From Centropristis striata (lineage: Eukaryota > Chordata > Actinopteri > Perciformes > Serranidae), in assembly GCF_030273125.1 (NCBI RefSeq), contig NC_081537.1:18660603-18724602 (forward strand): 64,000 bases of DNA, in the 5' to 3' direction. Positions 49,806 to 62,523 of the stretch are shown here, piece after piece. Each line of letters begins with the position of its first letter. The first letter of the stretch is position 1. Position numbers and translations under genes: made by a program. Under the pieces are notes generated by a model. That model searched no databases, had not been told where the DNA came from, and worked only from the letters and a program-made list of their open reading frames with translations.

Positions 49806-50423
49806 TAGGGATGCAGTGATTCAAGTTTTGATTCCAATACCAGTATTAATTAATAAGCTGTATGCATCACATTGTGGAAGTGATCATTCTTTTGTAATTC
49901 AGGCAACATCAGGCTCCACTGAAACATTGCTTTCCTCTCTTTGTAAAACAATAAAACGATATAAATAAATATGCATTTACTGATAATTAAAATAATAAAT
50001 TGCGCTCTAGCAGCTTGGTAAAAAATCTTGAAAATGAACTGGAATTAAATTTGTTTTTAAATGCAGCAAACAAACTGGTCAAAACAAACATGGATTATAA
50101 TTTCAATATATAATGTATATAGTAAATATACATAGAATTTAATTTAATATACACTGTTGCTCATAAAGATGGAATAAAATATTTTTACCTCTTTCCATGA
50201 AATGGAAAAAAGGTATAACAAGTATATATCTTCTCAAAACTTGATTAAACAATGTCTTCCAAACATTTCACAATGAAAATGAAACCACAATTAACAGAGA
50301 ATTTTGTCTGAAAACAAAATTATTCCAACTTTTTAAGTGATCGTGTATTAGCCCCTTTGTTGCAGATGGCAGTTCCAACTACTGAGTTAGTATCAGTCCG
50401 CTTTCAGTATCTGTGCATCCCTA
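49806..50423. mobile_element. hAT-like element with a nested insertion
   Basis: Ends TAGGGATGCA and TGCATCCCTA are perfect inverted repeats. Flanking 8-mers ATTTTTAT and ATTTTAAT are consistent with a target duplication. It contains a smaller element at about 50150-50347. No coding. Confidence 0.8.
50150..50347. mobile_element. Small Tc1-like MITE nested in the hAT element
   Basis: Left ACACTGTTGCTCATAAAGAT and GGAATAAAAT are mirrored by ATTATTCCAACTTTTTAAGT and GATCGTGTAT. Inner segments (TTTCCATGAAATGG) are themselves short palindromes. Ends diverged. Confidence 0.55.
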
Positions 50424-51340
50424 ATTTTAATTATGAATCATTAAAAATATGCAATAAGATATGATTTGTTTATTGTCATGTGGACAGAAGTAAAGTGATT
50501 ACAACATGCAATGAAATTCTTACTTTGCAAAAAGTAAAATAGACTTAAAACTTAAATAGACAGCAATTCAATTTAATATAGTATTGATCAATGTTTTGAA
50601 AGAAATTAGAATAAATAAAGCATGTACTGTATAGCAATCCAAGAAATTGTTGTATTCAGATCATTTTGTTACCACATTGTATCAGAATCAAATCTCGAGG
50701 TACCTAGAGATTCCTACCCCTACCCGACTGAAGCTGACTCAAATGACATCACTTGAGGCTTTGTACAACTTTTTTCATGCAGTAGGACCCCCCAACTCCT
50801 GTAAACAGTCTTTTATGTGTAAAATCGGGTTCCCTTCTAATGGAACATGCATCAGACAAAGGAACACCAAAATTAGGCTTTTCACATTACTCAGAGTACC
50901 TGGAGCTGTTTCTGTTGGCAAGGCCGGATTAATCATATGGGCAACTGGGCAATTGCCCAGGGGCCCTCGACCTGTAAAGGGCCCAGGGCAGTGTGGGCAC
51001 AAGCAGAATATCTGGTTATCTCTCGCTTATATGTTGCTGTCCATCGGAGCCGTTGCTCAAAAATGAATTTCGAGGTGACAGGGTGATTTCTGTTTAAAAT
51101 GAGCTGAGGACCAAAATGCTACTTGATTCTAGATTCTTGATTTTTGTTTGTGTCTTGTCTTCCTCTGTGATGGCTCTATCAATTCAATAAATGTGTGCTG
51201 CTGGGCATAGGTGTTGTTAAAGAAATATTGGATGCTTTGAAAGTGGTTGCTTACCTATTTTTTGTGAAAATTGAGGACACTTGGTTCACTCTCTTTTTCT
51301 ATCTTTTTGTAGTGCCAAGAAAGGCGGCTTCCAAATAAAA
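50424..51340. other. dock1 intron with a repeat-like patch
   Basis: 50925-51005 (GGCCGGATTAATCATATGGG, CAATTGCCCAGGGGCCC) resembles a dispersed fish repeat. The 139-codon + open frame 50647-51066 runs across it and is not considered a gene. Confidence 0.45.
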
Positions 51341-51369
51341 TGTATAATAATAATAATAAAAATTATAAC

Positions 51370-51402
<33 letters not shown>

Positions 51403-51573
51403 TATTATTATTATTATTATTATTTAATAATAATAATAATTATTATTATAATTATTATTATTTAATAATAATAATAATTAATAATATAATACTATAATTA
51501 TTATTATTTAATAATAATAATAATTATTATTATTATTATTATTATCATTATTATTATTATTATTATTATTATC
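51341..51573. repeat. (AAT)n/(ATT)n imperfect palindromic microsatellite
   Basis: About 230 bases of AAT triplets switching repeatedly to ATT triplets, so complementary blocks alternate and can pair. Confidence 0.95.
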
Positions 51574-51640
51574 TATGTAGTGGGTCAATTTTTCCAGATT
51601 ATACTGATGCTGATGTGTTTTGTTTTCATAACATCATTAC

Positions 51641-51720
51641 ATTACATTACATGTCATTTAGCAGACGCTTTTGTCCAAAGCGACTTACAATAAGTGCATT
51701 CAACAACATATGTGAGTGAG
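51641..51720 (+). mobile_element. Retroposon fragment
   Basis: CATTACATGTCATTTAGCAG, then ACGCTTTTGTCCAAAGCGAC and TTACAATAAGTGCATTCAAC, is the familiar core of an abundant fish retroposon. Confidence 0.65.
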
Positions 51721-52799
51721 TGGCTTGACAAGATGGCATAGTGGTGCATTTGTAGTTCTATGAGCGTTTGCACATCTGTACATGAAAATGCACTTGATGA
51801 CAGTTAGTTATTGATTTATTGAGTATATTAACTGTATATTATATCAGGGTACAGCAAAGTGTTAATCTGGCCCTGTCTGTTGGAGCGTAGCTTCAAAGTG
51901 GCCATTTGTGGCAGGTGCAGCACTTACAGAGGAAGCCCCCGAATGAGCTGTTTGACTTCCTGCACAAAACCATCCCAACATCCTCCCCAGCTCAGATGTT
52001 TGACTGGAGATTGCATTGCAACTGATTTATGGTTCTATTGCTTTCATCAGTCTATTTGATTGTTACAAGCCAGGTTTGTAATTCCCACCTGGGTCACCGT
52101 GTAGAAGATGTTGGGAAAGCTTGGTGATGATGCTCTCTTGTGCCTTGCAGGTGTGCAAATCACATCTGTTGTGCAGTGTTGGTATGTGAAAACATGACCA
52201 TCCTAAGCCACACACAAAGACACACACACACACACACACCACATCAACATTACATGCTCTGACGTGCATGCACTGGACTAACAAGCTCCTTCAAACACTC
52301 CACACCCACTGAGATCCTGTACTTTCTGAAGCAGCTTTAGGGACATGATGAGCATCGCTGAGCTCCCAGCGGTTCACTCTCAGATCATTCTTTGTTGAGT
52401 ATGAAATGTTTTATTTTTTGACTCGCAGACTCATTTCCCATGACTCGACAGAATCTTCCCCAATCGAACCTTTTGTCTACCTGCGCTTGTTTGTGACAGC
52501 CGTTAGATTAATTCTGCATTCTAGTCTAGTGCATTCAGCCACTTGCTGGAGTTAAATCATTGTTCAACTCAATGAAAAATAAGCCTGTCAAAGTCTGACT
52601 CATCTCAGTCTTTATACTTGAGCCTGTTTGAATACTGCAGGTGTCGGCTTTGCGACCAATTAGCAAAACCATTTTTTTTGCCATCCGTCAGTGTGTTTGA
52701 TCGGTTGTTTCCTGCTCCCCACAGTGAGAACTCAAGGTGACACGTTCACTCCTCCCATGAGATAGATATAAATGTTTTGCATTTACTATTTAAAAGCAT

Positions 52800-52840
<41 letters not shown>

Positions 52841-53431
52841 ACTCTTTTTGCTGTGCACTGAGACTGATTGACTTTACAGCAGTCTCTGCAAATGTAAAAG
52901 TGTCACGTCTCAGAGGCTGTAGCATTAAACTAGGATCACCGCTTAATCCCAAAGGTAATTTATATTTTTACCAGTCGTGTCAGCGGGTGGCTGGTATTGT
53001 TTTCACCTTGTGAGTCTGTGTGTATGTGGGTGCATGTGTGCCATGATGGCAAAATTTGAGACTGGTCTTCACTCAAAAACGTCAATATAAGTTGTTTGTA
53101 CATGCAGCAAGATACAACTCACATTTATGTTTTGGACTGTCCTCCGCCACCAATGGCCCACCATATTGCTGATGTAGTAGTAATGGCCAAAAGCGATGTG
53201 GAGTTTAAATGGCAGATATCACAGTTGGGTTAGGGTTAACCTAGCCACGAAACGCTCATTTTGACAAATGCTCATATTGGTCGTTATGGATGGTCTTGAC
53301 AAACTACTCTGTTGTTTAAGTTGGAGATCTTGTTGCGAAATGTGGTTGTGGCGAGAAGGTAGAACTACATTTGCGAAACTCTCACTGGATGGTTAATGTT
53401 AGGATTTGACCTCAATTAGTTAAGGTTAGGT
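51721..53431. other. dock1 intron, no gene
   Basis: Contains (CA)n at 52220-52239 and (GT)n at 52802-52839. No exon recognised. Confidence 0.5.
52802..52839. repeat. (GT)n microsatellite
   Basis: About 19 uninterrupted GT units, visible directly. Confidence 0.95.
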
Positions 53432-53665
53432 TACAGTCATGGAAAAAATTATTAGGCCATTGTTTTCTTCAATTTCTTGTTCATTTTAATGCCTGGTACA
53501 ACTAAAGGTACATTTGTTTGCACAAATATAATGATAACAAAAGCTCATAAGAGTTTAATTTAAGAGCTGATATATAGCCATTTTCCATGGTTTCCTTTAT
53601 AATAACCAAAATCATTATCAAGAAATCAATGGAAAATGGCTAGATATAATTTTCCCATGACTGTA
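53432..53665. mobile_element. Palindromic MITE (CAGTCATGGAAAAA family), copy 3, right arm deleted
   Basis: Left arm TACAGTCATGGAAAAAATTA is intact. After the core (AACCAAAATC) the right arm is cut short at GGCTAGATATAATTTT and jumps to the terminal CCATGACTGTA. About 110 bases of right arm are missing relative to copy 2. Confidence 0.9.
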
Positions 53666-54823
53666 GGTAATCAGGCAGCAAGTCTTGCAAGAGTTTTCAG
53701 CAGTTTTCACAGATCTAGGGTTACTATCTGGTCCTAGAGACACCTACTGTACAGAAGACACCTGCAGTTTTTAGGAACATGATGAAGTCACGAAACTTCA
53801 CAGGTGTGTAGTCAAGATCAAAATGAAGGCTTAGTTAAAAGATGGGTGATGTGAGAACAAGGGAGCTGGAAGTAGGAAGGTAGGAAACAAGTGAGGGGCC
53901 ATTGGCGCCCCACTTGTCGCTGGTGTTTTTTGCAAGATGGTTTCCAGTTTCAAGCTGTTAATTTCTATTTTTGACCAACCCTTTTAGCTCTGTTTTGGTG
54001 CCCACCACATCCTGAGAAAACTATGTGGCTCTTAAGCTTCAGACGTTTAACTATAATCAGCAGCTAGTTGTTAACTCTGTCCTTCCCATTAGTGCTGGCA
54101 GGTGGTGAACACTGGGTTTATCAGAGCTTTTTTGCTGCAAACAGCTGCCTGCTGCTGCTGGAAAAGAATTAATGAGAGTGATAAGACATGTGGTAGATAA
54201 GACATGTGGTAGATGTGCTGTAAATCCAGAGCAATTGCCTAAAAGATGTTATAAAGGTCCATAGCATTTATTTTTTTGGAGCGTCATAACTCAGTTGGCA
54301 CATTTATTTGAATATCCCTGAGTCCTTTCTCACTGTTTCCTGTTTCTGGGCAATCCACACATGCCACATTCAGTTCACAGATAGCCACCCACGGCACCAG
54401 CAGACGGTTCTTTCATGTCCACACATTATGATAGCACCACTAATGAGATGGGCATCAGCAGCAGCAGAAGTCGTTTCCTCCCACTCCTTCTTCTCCTCCC
54501 ATCGCCTCTTACTTCCTCCAGGTTGTGAACTGATTTATGGGCTCTAATTGCCCCAGGAACAGCAGCATCAGGCTGGTTAGCCATTGACTGCCATTTCCCC
54601 CATGCCAACTGACCACGGCTTAATTGTGACAGCGAGATGGACTCACACTTGTTCTCCAAAATGACAAGGAAAAAGTTTACTAAGGCCATAATATACACAA
54701 TTGCACAATTTCCTCTCTATACAGACGTGTGAAGCTTATGTGTGTCCGGCTGTGAGGATCCTGACCTTTAGATCCCACTTGTTGTTCCCACTCTTTGGCA
54801 TGTTTGGTATGATGCAAGGCACC
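53666..54823. other. dock1 intron, no gene
   Basis: A short tandem duplication AGACATGTGGTAGAT lies at 54182-54214. Otherwise nothing recognised. Confidence 0.5.
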
Positions 54824-55295
54824 TACACTACCACTCAAAAGTTTGGGGTCACTTAGAAATGTCCTTTTTAAAAAAAAAAAAAGAAAATCACAAAAAAAAA
54901 CCCAGACTTACAGTCTAGACATTGTTAATGTGGTAAATGACCATTGAAGCTGAAAATGGCTGATTTTCTTATGAAATATCTATTCTATATTGTCAGCAAC
55001 CATCACTCTTGTGTTCCAGTGTATAGTGTTGAAAGTCTTATTGATCATTAAACACCTGAGCATTATGTTAGCACAGCTGAAAACTGTTTTGTGCAGATTT
55101 AAGAAGCAATAAAATGATTGATGAGTGTCTGGAGGTAAAGTCGGAGATTTGTACAGGTTAAAATTATTATGTCTGCCCTTTTCAATGTCTTTACTATATT
55201 TTTGATTCATTTTGTAACTCATTTCATGAATAAAACAGTTTATTTTCATGGAAAACAACACAGATATTTTGTGGGTGACGCCAAACTTTTGAACA
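54824..55295. mobile_element. Tc1-like MITE, copy B
   Basis: Left end TACACTACCACTCAAAAGTT, GGGGTCACTTAGAAATGTCC; right end GGGTGACGCCAAACTTTTGA, where the last bases of the inverted repeat are mutated. An internal poly-A stretch lies at 54869-54900. The 93-codon - strand open frame inside is not a gene. Confidence 0.88.
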
Positions 55296-55972
55296 TTTTG
55301 ACTGCAATTTAGCCAACTTGTTGATCATTTACAGTAAAGCTAAACAAGAAAATTCAAACTGAATGCTCCTTGTAAAACTAAAGTAGTTAAAATAAGCATT
55401 AAACCACTAAAGCTCCATAAACATGGCTATGTTGCAAATCTTCAGGTAAGCCAATATAACACTCAATGTGCATTTATTCTTGCATTTTTAGAGGTACAAG
55501 TGCCTAAACCTTGATTTTTGTTAAAGACCACTTACAGAATTAGCACAAGTTGTCATTTGCTTAAGCACTATATTTAGTATCGGTTTTCTCCCAGGGATGT
55601 AAAACCTTGCATTTTTTACCAAACAACAGCTGCTGGCTGCTTTGTACAGTCAGCTAAATGTGCTCCCTTACAGATTTGCACAGTAAACTTTTCAAGCGCT
55701 CTGTGCTCTCCAACCTTATATCCCGAGATGTGCTGAATCACTAAGTGCTGTCATCATCATCAATCTGAACAATGTTCATTGTCGATGCTTTCCTCAGTCA
55801 TGAGGAGAGCCATTTGAACAGCTGTTGCTGTTGCAGCAACAAAAAGACTTAATTAACAAATTGCGTAAAAATGATGCTGATGACCAACGGTAATTTGTAA
55901 AAAATTGATAAAGTGTTGAGTCTTTAAATCTCCCATGTCTAAAAGCTCAACACGTTAACTTACTAGCTTAAG

Positions 55973-56261
55973 TTACAGATCAAGTAAAATATTGTGTAAC
56001 AAGGTTGTTTTAAAGGTTAAAATTAAGATAAAAGGAACAACTTGTTAGTTTCATCTTTGATCGATATGTAAAAGAATACATAAAGCGTCTTTTTCATGCC
56101 TCACAGCCTTATTAGCATCAAACTCCTAATGTATTAGATTTGAGTTAACATCAGATGACCTTCTCGGAATCAGTTCATTTCCCCAAATGACGCCAAAAGT
56201 TTCTTGCGGAGCTGTTAATTATGTGTAAGAATGGTAGATGGGGAGATGAATGGGGAGCTCT
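55973..56261. repeat. Left copy of a local direct duplication
   Basis: Shares long blocks with 57401-57684: AGATCAAGTAAAATATTGTG, TAACAAGGTTGTTTTAAAGG, GATGACCTTCTCGGAATCAG and GAGCTGTTAATTATGTGTAA. The copies are about 1.43 kb apart in the same orientation. Confidence 0.9.
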
Positions 56262-57400
56262 CTGAGAGCCCAGCGTGGCAGATGAAAAGATGAAAGCCCA
56301 GATGAGCCGAAGAAGCAGCTCTTTAACTCGATAACCCATGCCATCAGTCCCTCACAGACTCATTAGGAGAGGGTTTCTGAAGCTAGATGGCTGCCGTTTG
56401 GAGTTCTCTCCATGACTAATCCAGGACCTGGAGGGCAGCTCTGGAAGGCAGGAAGGAAGGAGGGCTCACAGAGAGTGAAAAGACTGCCAATGATGTTGTG
56501 ATCCCGTTTGCCCCCGTACGGCCAACCACCCACCACGATGAAAAAAAAAAAAGTCTGTGGGTTTATGGGTATCAGATTTGGACATACAGGAGTGTGCTGT
56601 TGAAAGATGGTTAGTTGAAAACCTGACAACTCCACTTGTGGTTATTTTAGACCAGTTGCATGGTCCCGTGGTCAAAGATTCCTGAAGTCTTTTCAAACTC
56701 AATTAGGTACGAAACCTAAAAATAAAGCATGAAACATCCTTTAGTAAGTACTGGCTTATCCACTTATTTGCCAGTTTATTAGATGCACCTAGCTAAGGCA
56801 GGATTTACAGGACTGGTGTATTAGACACACATTTCACAACCAAAATCTGTTTGGTTATATTCAGTCTGGTTTGCTTTCTCAGTGCATTAATGTAAGTGGA
56901 CCAAATTTAAAAAAAAAGATTTGCAGAGGGGCATGTACGAAGGTGGAGGGCTGTAAATCTACTTGCACTATTATTTATTATTGGTTGAAAAGTTGGCGGT
57001 GAAATACGTAAACACGGAAATAAACTAAGCAACATGGAACCGAGCGCAAACCGAGTAGGTTCGATTATACCGGCCGTAATCCTGCTCTGGTGTTCTGATC
57101 AAACTAATGTGGAGAGAAACGTTCAGAACGAGCTCCTGTTGAGGCTCCGGGTTGTCAAAAATATATTGATCCATTATTTCCACATGACAAATCAGCTTTA
57201 GCTAAGTGGTAGCCTACAGAGTGAAATTGAAGGATAAGAATGTCATCGTTATGCTATTATCTTTGTACATCTCACAAAAAGCCCACGCAGATAGCCTACA
57301 ATCCACTGCCTCAGCTTCAAAACCCAGGACAGATAAGGGTTCATGATGTTCGGGTCCCGCCCAACGAATTGCAAACACCTCAACTGCATAAGTTACTTCC
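56262..57400. other. Sequence between the duplicated blocks
   Basis: No gene recognised. 56990-57340 (GAAATACGTAAACACGGAAA, CGGGTTGTCAAAAATATATT) may be a transposon fragment, without defined ends. Confidence 0.35.
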
Positions 57401-57684
57401 CAGTTACCAGATCAAGTAAAATATTGTGTAACAAGGTTGTTTTAAAGGTTAAGATCAAGATAAAAGGAACAGCTTGTTATTTTCGTCTTTGATCGATATG
57501 CTAAAGAATACATAACACATCTTTTTCATGATTTACGGTCTTATGAGGATCAAATTTCTAAAGCATTAGATTCAAGATGACCTTCTCGGAATCAGTTAAT
57601 TTCTCCAAATAACGGCAAAAAGTTCTTGCAGAGCTGTTAATTATGTGTAAGAATGGTAGGTGGGGAGATGGATGGGAGTTCTCT
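57401..57684. repeat. Right copy of the local direct duplication
   Basis: Partner of 55973-56261; see that entry. Divergence is scattered substitutions and small deletions, and no inverted ends are visible. Confidence 0.9.
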
Positions 57685-58885
57685 TAAAATGCAGATGCAC
57701 AGTTACTACTTAATACTACGTTAATACTTCCATACTGTAAAGAAAAAGTGCAAGAATGTTTGCAGCAACATTGGAATGATATGGATATGGGTCCAAGACC
57801 TCCTGTTCGTCTGCAGTGAGGAAGAAAGTAATCCGAAGATGAATCACAGCATTTTTAACTGATTGGTATCAGCTTTTGATCTGTGTTGAGGCCAGCCAAG
57901 AGAGCAAAAAGCAATTAAAATTAACTTGTACAGACGACAAAATAAAGCCTTGATGTAGTACAGTTCATTCAGGTAACTGGAGTGTCTCTCCTCTTCCCTT
58001 GAGACAGTGACAAGGCCAAGGAGGGGGTTTGTTTTTTGCACATTTGTAAAAAGATAATAGGGAAAAGAAACATTAAGGAACAGCTTGAATGCAGGCATAT
58101 TTTTCTTAATGGAAAGCAAAGCATGTCAAGCATATACATTGGATAGATTTTTATAGCTTTAATGTACGGTAAGGTACTGTAGATACAGGAGGACAGGGCC
58201 ATTGGTGTTGATTGATTGTAAATCTGTATAATCCTAATTGACAGAATGAAAATAATCCCACGTTTATTTTCCTGTTCTGGCACATGTATGTGACGTAAAC
58301 ACGTATGCGACGTGAGCAGATCTGAGCAGAGTTTTGCGTCTTGGCAGTGTAGACGGACACGCTACGGCGGAGCGTATTCAACTTTTCCACTTTGGAGGGT
58401 GGTTTCAAATTTTTGCGTTTTTAAGCCCCAAAAAACGCCGTCACCGTCTAAACGAAAGGCACTACCGATAAATATTTTGACGTTTTACCGTGTAAATGGG
58501 GCCTGAGTTCTCAGAGATTAAACCCCTGTTGACTGACTTGATTCAAATGAAGAAAACAAAGGTTGAACACGGATCAGATAACCCTGTTTTAACCCTTGTT
58601 AATGGCATGAAAGAGGTATTCAGCAGCTTAGTTGAGACAGTTTCAGCTAAACTGACAACTATACTGATGATGAACTTCCAGCGAAATTGAAAGAGGATGC
58701 ACTATATATAGTGACACAAATATTTGACAATAAGCCTCCCGACTGATCCGTGCACACTCATTTCAGTGCACAATGCCAGTGCTTCTCCAGCCTGAGCTTT
58801 TTGGCATTGTAAGCTGCAAAGAACAGCCTGACCTTTACATGGCTTTCCTACTACGCTGCTTTGTTAATGCGGTGACAGTTGTCTA

Positions 58886-58916
<31 letters not shown>

Positions 58917-60408
58917 GAATGGTAATTCCGCAGTAATGAGATTAAGACACAGCTTTACAGAGGGAACAGTGGGAGAGTCATAAAACATGTTTTTGACGTA
59001 ATGCTGCATACTACACTGCATCGCCAGCTGCTGCTGTCTGCATGGGCATTTGTTTGCCAACGTGCCAGTGTAGGTTAGAAGCCTTACGTTAATCTTCCCT
59101 CCACGTACATACTTACAGAGCTTTGATTTAAATGCCAAACACACCACCTTCTAAGACTACTCAGTGTGCTAGTACAGTGTGTTTATGTCCATCAATGTGT
59201 ATGTGTGTCTGCTTGGCGATAAGCCCTTTTGCCCAGGCAAGTAATATTGTTTTGCCCACAAAGTGCGGTGAACTTGAATGGCTGTGATCGTATCCTGTCA
59301 GCCGGCCTTTAAATAGTGCCCCCCGAGGAGCGATAACATCCAATGTGATTTCTCTCAACACGGTTTTATCAAAGTCATTATCAAGAAGCAGCAGGGTGGC
59401 TTACTGTGTAGGAAAACTATCTGTCAGCTGGACCGACCACATTAGAGACCGGGCTGAAAGTATTCACATCATTAACTAAAGTAAGAGTAGCAATGTCATT
59501 GTTCTTATTTAAAGTCTGAGTAAAGTAAAATCAGAGATTTGCTTGGAAATATGTTAAACAAGTTACAAAATAAAAGGTATAAACATGTTGAAAACTATAT
59601 TTGACTTGATTTAGGAGTTAGGCTATTGAACAGTTTTTCCCCACTTCTTGTTTTTTCTTAGGCGTGTCTTAAATCATGGTTCGATGACGCAATGGAGCAT
59701 CCTTGCATAACCCCGCCCCTAACACCATGTAATACGTAGAGCGCGCAGGATCAGCAATTCACCTGCTCATTACTAAGTACACACAACAGTATTTTTCTGG
59801 CATTTCTGGCCATATAATGCTCTAATATGTATCAACAGATGAAATTTGACTGTTTTTGACAAAAAAGGACATACTGTATGACTTTTTGTCCAATTTTTGG
59901 ACACCCAATAATATGGTGTTTTTTCACTATTTTTGGACAAACTATACAACCACATGTATCAGCAGAGGCCATTTCTAGCATTTTTAGGCTTTTCAGAATT
60001 CCTCCTTTCATAGTGTCATGTTATTACAGGTTTAGATTAATATTGCAGGTGCATTAACATAGAAATGTTCTGTGGAGGCAGAGCTAGTTAAATTGGTAAA
60101 AATGCATCACAATTCATAAGAAGTACCAAATGACAAATGAATGTTTCAGTGAATCAATGAGTCGATCAAGTAATTTGGTTGCAATGCAATCCCGTCAGCT
60201 CCTTCCACCTTTTGCATGATTCACCATTAAGTAGATTGTAGCTTCCGTCCTAGCACTCCAGGATCCAGCCAAGCTTCAGAGAAACAAAAAACAACTCCCG
60301 ACAGCCCACTGGAAACCAATAGAGGCACAGAGTTCGCCCAAGCTCACCATCCAACCTCTGCACACTGGCCTACACAATGCCTAGCTGTGTCCCTTTAGCT
60401 TAGAGATT
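57685..60408. other. dock1 intron, partial transposon near 58280-58504
   Basis: 58280-58504 ends in GTTTTACCGTGTAAATGGGG, which resembles one end of a hAT-type element (CCCC...TTTACACGGTAAAAC); the other end is not seen. A (TC)n run lies at 58887-58911. No exon recognised. Confidence 0.4.
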
Positions 60409-60687
60409 GAGATGGATTCAGTGATGGTCTTACTTGTCCATATTGATCAGGATCGTCCATCTTCTCCACCTTTTTCTCTGTTTAGCTACTCCTCGAAAAC
60501 CTCGACCGGGTAGGCAGGAGACTGGCGAGACTGGCGAGTTGATTTCCCTATCTCTTATTCATGAGATGGACACAGACACGGTCTTGCTTGTCCATGCAGT
60601 GATTTCATATCTGGTCAACACTCTCCACCTTTTTCTTGGCTGTTTATATTTGAAAAATCTCAAAGGAGCAAGTTGATTTCCCTATAC
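60409..60687. repeat. Degenerate tandem duplication, unit about 130 bases
   Basis: Blocks at 60409-60553 and 60563-60687 share GAGATGGA, GGTCTTACTTGTCCAT/GGTCTTGCTTGTCCAT, CTCCACCTTTTTCT and GTTGATTTCCCTAT in the same order. Confidence 0.8.
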
Positions 60688-62523
60688 TGATGAGCAATTC
60701 CTGGACAGATGTCATCATTTTCCAAGGTCAATCAAATGAAGTGCACCTAATATTTGTAAAATAGACTTAAGAACATACAATTGCATAAATTTAGCAGAGC
60801 TGGGGAGAGGCAACGAGATAGGTCTTGTAAAATAAAGAACATATAAACTGAATATACATATATAAAATTAAGAGGATTAGAAATAAAAAAAGAGCATTAA
60901 TGGAAATTAAGTACCTCAGAATTGTGCAGTACTTTATTCTTTTCACCTTGTAGATGACCCTGACTTTTTATCTCTTTGTGCTGGCAGACAAGTCGAATTG
61001 CGTGTTTTGTGTCAGGTATAAAAGAAGGATCAGTCCCTACACCGAGGCAGATGCTTCATTGGGAACCCAGTGACTATGCTGCAGCTCATTTCTGTCTTTC
61101 CTCTCTGAACATAACTGACGTGTTTGCTGTAACACTCGCTGAACTCTCCTTTCACTTCGATAGCCCATTACTTGTGTCTTTAGATCAAAAGTGTGTCAGG
61201 CAAATGGCCCCATTTCATGACTGAAGCATTTCTGATGTGTATTTAATTTGGCATTGGAATCAGTGTTGATGCACACTTCAACAGCATTGAATAAAAGGGC
61301 ATCCATGGAGTGAATGTCAGTCATCTAAAATGCTTAGCCCCTATATAATCACCACTAATACACTGACTGTATCTGCTGTGAGGAGTTTAAATCCATGTAA
61401 ACAGTTCACTATCAAAAGATTTACACTCAGTTTGAACATTTTCTTATAAATGTTTTGTGAGAAAAAATAGTCCAAATGCTTTTATTCTTCGCTCTAGTTT
61501 ACTTAAGGTTGTTTATATTTAAAAGAAATCGTGATAAAAGACAAATGTTAAAGGTTTAGACTGTTAGAATCGTTTTTAATTGCTTCGTGATTCGTCTGAT
61601 AAGTTTGAAAATGCTTCATTATCTCAACATGAACTTGCTTGAACACTCTGACTCCAATGCAGAAAGTGGGAGTTTTCCTGCTCACTAGTATTTGGAGTTC
61701 TGTCTAAATCAGCCCTTGTTGCCTCATTAGTAATCCGTTCACCTCTTCATAAACTTTTGGCCGGGATGAAAAGCAGCCTTTTGCTGTCATTGTTACATCT
61801 CAGATCTCTGTTTATAGGCTGGCGGAAGCTAGCGCTCTGCAGCTCCGACACTGGCATCACACTGCCGGGTGCTGCCAAGTCAAAGGGATCGCAGCTTCTC
61901 TGGTAGCATTGTCATGACAGATGGGGACCTCACTGAAGTGTGGGGTCAGTCAGAAATCATATATTTTCCACTGTCATTTTATACAGCCCTACATCCACAT
62001 CATATGTGTCCCAGCTCACCAACACACATATCTTTTATTTGGCCTCTGTCGTCAGATCTGTTTTCTGCAGCAGAAGTCTTGTGAGTGCCTTCTGACTCTG
62101 TCACTTCCTTCCAAGACAGATGACATTCCTATAGAGCTCATGTTTAATCTCTTGGGTTATTATGGATCCCACTAGTGTTCTTGGCCACCCTGTGTAACAT
62201 TCACATGCTTGGATTGGCCTGGCTTCCATGCTTGCATGAGTTATCAGTTTGTGCAGGTCCAATGGGCTATCCTAACCGTAATGACTCAAGGTCAATGCCT
62301 CACCTTAACCAACATCCAAGGCTCCTGCAAAGGTTGGGTCTTGCCAAGAAAAGCAATGGGAGGAGGACCGTGCCTGATCCAAACGGAACGGGCCGATGGA
62401 TTGGCTTTGGGTAGTGTGTGCATAATGCATTGCTAATACATTTTTCATGTAGATCCAAAGACCACGCACTCACAGGACAGCAATACACCCCCCAAGTGTG
62501 GAGCTGATTGATGAACAATTGTT
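60688..62523. other. dock1 intron, no gene
   Basis: No exon, transposon ends or simple repeats stand out. Open frames are short and unlike known families. Confidence 0.45.

Noticed and set aside
50647..51066. 139-codon + strand open frame
   Set aside because: Runs through intronic DNA and a repeat-like patch; composition is not protein-like and no homology is recognised.
51341..51573. CRISPR-like or tandem array with spacers
   Set aside because: Simple triplet repeat with no spacers, in vertebrate DNA.
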